From assembly GCA_965200685.1 (NCBI GenBank), contig OZ241379.1, positions 2,046,001 to 2,110,000 on the forward strand: a stretch of 64,000 nt of DNA, in the 5' to 3' direction. Made by a program: the position numbers and the translations under genes. Below, one piece after another: positions 60,432-64,000 of the stretch (the first letter of the stretch is position 1; each line of letters opens with the position of its first letter). This DNA is from Bin5 sp965200685 (GTDB lineage: Bacteria; Chloroflexota; Anaerolineae; Caldilineales; Caldilineaceae). Below the pieces are notes generated by a model. It did no database searches. It had not been told where the DNA came from and was given only the letters and a program-made list of their open reading frames with translations.

Positions 60432-61088
60432 GGCGATGGTCTTGGGCCCGATGCCGGGGACCCGTTCCAATTCTTCCACTGAAGCGTAGGGGCGGTTGGC
60501 GATGATGGCCGCTGCTTTGCTGGGGCCGATGCCGGGCAGAACAACGAGTTCCTCAACCCTGGCCGTGTTTATATTGATCAGGGCCTCTGTTGGCGCAACT
60601 GTCCTCAAAGTATTTCCTGAAAGGCCGGGGCGCGGTAGTTCGATTGTGGGAAGACTTGATGATATCTCTGTTGCGATGGCCGCGGCCGCTGTCGGTTGTG
60701 GTAGGAGTATGTGAATTTGCGCGCCATCAAAAACGACTTCCGCTTGGTTCACCAAGGCTGCATCGACATCCGCGAGGAGGCCGCCGGCCGCGGCCAATGC
60801 CTCCCCCACCCGTGACCCCGCAGGCAGTTCATAGAGGCCGGGCCTATGCACTCCACCACTAATGAAAACGGTCACTGGGCCGGGCGTTGCGCTGGGCAAT
60901 GGGACAGGGGTGGGGGCTAGGGTTGGCGGCGGGTGTAGCACAATCGGGACTGCTGCTGGCTGTCGGAGTTGCCACATCAAAAACCCTGCCACAATCGCGC
61001 AGAGTAGAAAGCCGAGGGCTGTAAATTTCAAAGCCCACATCAACGGCAAGTCCCTGCTCTCTGCGTTCCTCTCTTCCACAGCTGTCAC
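60402..61088 (-). CDS. ComEA-like helix-hairpin-helix DNA-binding protein
   Basis: 228 aa with one N-terminal membrane anchor (FTALGFLLCAIVAGFLMWQL), a Pro/Thr-rich spacer, an SLBB-like domain (VTVFISGGVHRPGLYELPAGSRVGEAL) and a C-terminal pair of helix-hairpin-helix motifs (LPGIGPSKAAAIIA, VPGIGPKTIAEL). That order is the one seen in ComEA, which binds incoming DNA during natural transformation. Its start overlaps the acyl-CoA dehydrogenase stop (ATGA); no other competence gene is present. Confidence 0.88.
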   Translation of the reverse strand: MTAVEERNAESRDLPLMWALKFTALGFLLCAIVAGFLMWQLRQPAAVPIVLHPPPTLAPTPVPLPSATPGPVTVFISGGVHRPGLYELPAGSRVGEALAAAGGLLADVDAALVNQAEVVFDGAQIHILLPQPTAAAAIATEISSSLPTIELPRPGLSGNTLRTVAPTEALININTARVEELVVLPGIGPSKAAAIIANRPYASVEELERVPGIGPKTIAELTPLISVQ

Positions 61089-62284
61089 TCGTCGGTGTTG
61101 CGCTTCAGGGCATTTTGCCCGAACAGGACCAGGGCCTGGTCGTCGTTCAGCGGGTGGAAGAGACCGGGGCGCACATCTCGTAGGTAGCGTTCTAGCGGCA
61201 GGTTGCGATTCATGGCGGCCCCACCTACGACCCGCAGCGTGTGGTCAACAGCTTTGATGGCATGATTTGTGACAGTACATTTGGTGGCGACAACCGCAAG
61301 AGAGAGTTCATCTCGGCGCGCGGGGTGTTCGTCCCAACTCCAGGCCGTAGTATAGAGGAGTGCTCTGGCTTGGGTCAGCAGCAGTTCTGCTTGCCCAAGG
61401 CGACGCTGAATGCTTTCTAGGTCCGCGATAGGTTTGTTGAGGGCGGTGGGGATCCGCTTGCGCGCGAAATCGGCAGCGAAGTCCAGGGCCGCTTGGGCGA
61501 CGCCGAGGTAGACTGCCCCGACTGTACAGATAAACCAGGCATTGGCCGGGACCTTGCCTGTTGTGCGTGGGCTGGGCGCGCCGCGCGCGATCATCTGCTC
61601 TGTGGTCACCTGTGCGTTGACGATTTTCAGGTCATGGCTGCCGGTGGCGCGCATCCCCAAGGAATCCCAGGTTTCAATGATTTCAAAGTGTGGGCCTGCG
61701 GGGATGACGAAGCGGGCCACATGGCCGCTGCCGTCCTGCAGGGCCGCGGGAATGATGAAATAGTCCAGTTCCGGGCTGAGGCTGGCAAAGGTTTTGAGAC
61801 CGTTGATGAGCCAGGCAGTTGGCTGGCTTGCGCCAGGCGTCTGGTAGATCGGATCAGCCGTAGTTTCCGGCAACCCCCCACGGCTCGGGCTGCCTAGCTG
61901 CGGCTCTGTGGCAATGGAGTTGATCAGCGCGCCCTGCTCGACTGCCTCCCGGCATATTTGTGCGAAGAGAGGTTGTGGCCAGCCACGGCTCGCGGCAGCC
62001 CCCCCCATGGCCTGCACATGCATCACAAAACTGAGGGCTGTGCTGCCATCTCCCTGGGCCAGGGTTTCCATCGTCAGCGTTGATTCCAGCAGATTCGCCC
62101 CCCAGCCACCAAATTCCTGGGGGATCACCAAAGCTGGCAGACCGACCCGACGAATGTCGGTAAAATTTTCATGGGGGAATGTCCCGGCCCGGTCGTGTTG
62201 CGCGGCCCGTTCCCGCAATAGGGGGACTAGCCCGCGGGCGATGTCCACAAAATGCTGCTGGCGTTCAGTCCTTGGGTAAAGCAT
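61085..62284 (-). CDS. acyl-CoA dehydrogenase family flavoprotein
   Basis: 399 aa with the three-part acyl-CoA dehydrogenase fold: N-terminal helices with GGWGANLLESTLTMETLAQGDGSTAL, the middle beta domain with LINGLKTFASLSPELDYFII and DSLGMRATGSHDLKI, and C-terminal helices with RVVGGAAMNRNLPLERYLRDVR. The general-base Glu position is not obvious and the protein could be of the HsaA/DszC-like monooxygenase group. Substrate unknown. AGGAGG-like site precedes the start. Confidence 0.85.
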   Translation of the reverse strand: MLYPRTERQQHFVDIARGLVPLLRERAAQHDRAGTFPHENFTDIRRVGLPALVIPQEFGGWGANLLESTLTMETLAQGDGSTALSFVMHVQAMGGAAASRGWPQPLFAQICREAVEQGALINSIATEPQLGSPSRGGLPETTADPIYQTPGASQPTAWLINGLKTFASLSPELDYFIIPAALQDGSGHVARFVIPAGPHFEIIETWDSLGMRATGSHDLKIVNAQVTTEQMIARGAPSPRTTGKVPANAWFICTVGAVYLGVAQAALDFAADFARKRIPTALNKPIADLESIQRRLGQAELLLTQARALLYTTAWSWDEHPARRDELSLAVVATKCTVTNHAIKAVDHTLRVVGGAAMNRNLPLERYLRDVRPGLFHPLNDDQALVLFGQNALKRNTDE

Positions 62285-62421
62285 ACAACCTCCTGAAACA
62301 GTATCCTAACAGATATTCTATCACAGTTCAAGCGGTTTCCTACTACGTGTGGCTTTCTTGTCATGGTTTCATGGCTATGATATAGTAGCAACGGCAATAG
62401 TTCGGTGTTGAGGAGTACGAT

Positions 62422-62835
62422 ATGCAGGAAGAACGGATTCGAGTGCTGGTCGCCAAACCTGGCTTAGATGGCCATGACCGGGGGGCCAAGGTCATCTCCA
62501 GGGCCCTACGAGATGCCGGCTTTGAGGTCATTTACACAGGCATTCGGCAGACACCGCAGATGATCGCAGAGGCCGCCCTGCAGGAGGATGTGGACGTGAT
62601 CGGGCTGTCGGTCCTCAGCGGGGCACATATGACTCTGTGCCCCAAGGTCATCGAACGACTCTACGCCCAAGGCCAAGAGGATGTGCTGGTGTTGGTGGGC
62701 GGCATCATTCCTGATGAGGATGTGGAACAACTCAAAGCCATGGGCGTTCACGGCATCTTTGGGCCGGGCGCGTCCTCGGCCGAGATCGTTGCTTTCATCC
62801 ACAAGACCCTACGCAGTGGTTCGGAGATTGGATGA
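62422..62835 (+). CDS. cobalamin-binding subunit of methylmalonyl-CoA mutase type
   Basis: 137 aa, a free-standing B12-binding domain. RVLVAKPGLDGHDRGAKVISRALRDAGFEVIYTG carries the DxHxxG cobalamin motif (DGHDRG), and GLSVLSGAHM and LVGGIIPDED supply the other loop residues. It is the small partner of acyl-CoA mutases that keep the catalytic chain separate; that large subunit is not in the window. AGGAG eight bases before ATG. ATGA overlap with the next gene. Confidence 0.93.
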   Translation: MQEERIRVLVAKPGLDGHDRGAKVISRALRDAGFEVIYTGIRQTPQMIAEAALQEDVDVIGLSVLSGAHMTLCPKVIERLYAQGQEDVLVLVGGIIPDEDVEQLKAMGVHGIFGPGASSAEIVAFIHKTLRSGSEIG

Positions 62836-63800
62836 CCACTCAACATCTGGTCGAAGGCCTCCTCAATGGGAATCGGCTCTCCCTTGCCCGCGCCATCAGC
62901 CGGGTCGAGGACGAGGCCGTTGACGCCGCAGAAATCCTGCAAGTGGTTTTCCCACATACAGGCAAAGCCCATCTGGTCGGTGTGACCGGTGCGCCGGGTA
63001 CGGGAAAATCCACCCTCATGACCGTACTGACCAGCAGCTACCGGCGGGCAGGGCAGACAGTCGCGGTGTTGGCCGTGGACCCTACTAGCCCATTTAGCCG
63101 CGGCGCGCTGCTCGGGGACCGGGTGCGGATGACCGAGCACAGCGGCGATCCAGGGGTGTTCATCCGTTCCATGGCCACCCGGCGCGGCATGGGCGGTCTG
63201 GCAAAAACAACTAGCGATGTACTGCTCCTGCTGGACGCAGCCGGCTTTGACCGCATCCTCATTGAAACTGTGGGCGTGGGCCAGACGGAGGTGAAGATCG
63301 CCAGTACCGCCCACACCATAGTCGTTGTAGAAGCGCCGGGGATGGGAGATGAGGTGCAAGCACTCAAAGCAGGAATGCTGGAGATCGCCGACATCTTTGT
63401 GGTCAACAAAGCAGACCGCAAAGGCGTGGAACGGACAGTCAGCGCGCTGGAGATGATAGAGCAGACCCGTAGCGAGCACTGTGGTTGGTCGATTCCTGTA
63501 CTGAGAACTGTGGCCAGCGGCGCAGGGGCTTCGGGGGATACCCGCAATCGTGGCGTTGAACAACTCCGCAACGCCATTGAACAGCATCGGGCATGGCTAC
63601 ATGAGAGCGGGACCTTGACCGCGCGCGAAAAGAACCGCTTTGCCTCTCTGCTCGAGACGCTTGTCCAAACAGAATTATTGCGGCGGGTGAAACACGCGCG
63701 CGCCGCTGCTGTAGGGGACCGCCTTATTGAACAGATAGTGCGTCGGGAAGTTGATCCCTACCGGGCCGCAGCAGATGTGGTGAACGGCAGTGGTCTGTAA
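62832..63800 (+). CDS. meaB: methylmalonyl-CoA mutase chaperone GTPase MeaB
   Basis: 322 aa G3E-family GTPase that protects or reloads the B12 mutase. P-loop GVTGAPGTGKSTL, VDPTSPFSRGALLGDRVRM, the G3 region ETVGVGQTE and NKADR are all present. Coupled to the B12-binding subunit, which supports an acyl-CoA mutase function for the pair. Confidence 0.94.
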   Translation: MTTQHLVEGLLNGNRLSLARAISRVEDEAVDAAEILQVVFPHTGKAHLVGVTGAPGTGKSTLMTVLTSSYRRAGQTVAVLAVDPTSPFSRGALLGDRVRMTEHSGDPGVFIRSMATRRGMGGLAKTTSDVLLLLDAAGFDRILIETVGVGQTEVKIASTAHTIVVVEAPGMGDEVQALKAGMLEIADIFVVNKADRKGVERTVSALEMIEQTRSEHCGWSIPVLRTVASGAGASGDTRNRGVEQLRNAIEQHRAWLHESGTLTAREKNRFASLLETLVQTELLRRVKHARAAAVGDRLIEQIVRREVDPYRAAADVVNGSGL

Positions 63801-63870
63801 CAGTGCATATCTAAAGCAGCGGTTCACGATTGCCCCATAGACACTGCAGCGGAGAACATCACCAAATCAC

Positions 63871-63907
63871 AAGGACCCAGGACATTCGCCCTGGGTCCTT
63901 ACTTTTT
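63871..63907 (+). terminator. intrinsic terminator after meaB
   Basis: Stem AAGGACCCAGG (63871-63881) and CCTGGGTCCTT (63890-63900), 8-base loop, then ACTTTTT. The stretch 63801-63870 before it holds a degenerate ACTGCAG element at about 63841 and nothing else. Confidence 0.9.
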
Positions 63908-63921
63908 GATCACCTACTGCG

Positions 63922-64000
63922 TTACTTCCGCACGAGCGGCAGGAAGAGATCCTGGCCAACAGGGGCAATCGGTGTAGCCGTGGGTGTCGGCGTGATTGTG
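63922..64000 (-). CDS. C-terminal end of a third secreted FLPLVR-type protein (runs off window)
   Basis: I read 25 codons to a TAA at 63922-63924: a TITPTPTATPIAPVG linker followed by FLPLVRK. The DNA closely matches the 3' ends of the two LRR genes (34948 onward: CGCACGAG, GGCAGGAAG, CAACAGGGGCAA). It is therefore probably another large surface protein, possibly LRR-containing; only the tail is visible. Confidence 0.8.
   Translation of the reverse strand, partial: TITPTPTATPIAPVGQDLFLPLVRK

Overview
The window looks like a chromosomal segment of a Chloroflexota bacterium, most plausibly near Caldilineaceae/Anaerolineae. This is an inference: there is no rRNA. It rests on secreted proteins ending in a Pro/Thr-rich linker plus a terminal FLPLVR[QK] motif, on the mix of gene families, and on the many small dispersed repeats. 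No tRNA, rRNA, CRISPR array or complete insertion sequence was seen.

Layout. 1-6.8 kb (minus strand): the start of a sugar ABC substrate-binding lipoprotein, hisS, a family 2 glycosyltransferase, a polyprenyl diphosphate synthase, a TatD nuclease and a phosphohexomutase. 6.9-16.0 kb (plus): an accessory block with a receiver-like protein, three tandem lipoprotein paralogues separated by a duplicated spacer that holds a hairpin, a membrane protein, two paralogous ABC-2-type permeases fused to a large M1-peptidase-like domain that lacks its zinc ligands, and the cognate ATPase. 16.0-23.6 kb: a methyltransferase, an MBL-fold protein, a transglutaminase (TgpA-like) with a large membrane-anchored partner, a small protein of unknown role and an IS630-type helix-turn-helix protein. 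23.6-31.5 kb (minus): a tightly overlapped livKHMGF operon running into thyX, which carries a LAGLIDADG-like insertion, and a nucleotide-sugar dehydrogenase.

31.6-38.6 kb: two giant secreted leucine-rich-repeat (LRR) genes in tandem. Each is preceded by the same promoter block and has a long poly-G tract between a conserved leader and the signal peptide. The tracts are 17 and 31 bases long, a strong candidate for phase variation. 38.7-39.7 kb: a DUF1385 membrane protein. 39.7-56.0 kb (minus): an unusual run of genes comprising a tandem DsbA-like lipoprotein, a von Willebrand A membrane protein, a tubulin/FtsZ-superfamily GTPase, a second tubulin-like protein that appears to have lost the GTP-binding loop and gained membrane segments, and two type-ISP-like restriction-modification paralogues, one lacking its nuclease. 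This is the best candidate in the window for an uncharacterised multi-component system. 56.2-60.4 kb (plus): sulfate activation (cysD, cysNC) and an FAD monooxygenase. 60.4-62.3 kb (minus): a ComEA-like protein and an acyl-CoA dehydrogenase. 62.4-63.8 kb (plus): a B12-binding mutase subunit and the MeaB GTPase. The last 79 bases are the end of a third FLPLVR-type surface protein.

A theme across the window is a dispersed repeat family: an ACTGCAGT core followed by degenerate GGCCTGT/GGCCAGT or GGAGAGT units, often closing with CACGGGTGT. It sits at gene junctions and is also translated in frame inside hisS, the glycosyltransferase, the polyprenyl synthase, the sugar dehydrogenase, the transglutaminase partner, the tubulin-like protein and the VWA protein.
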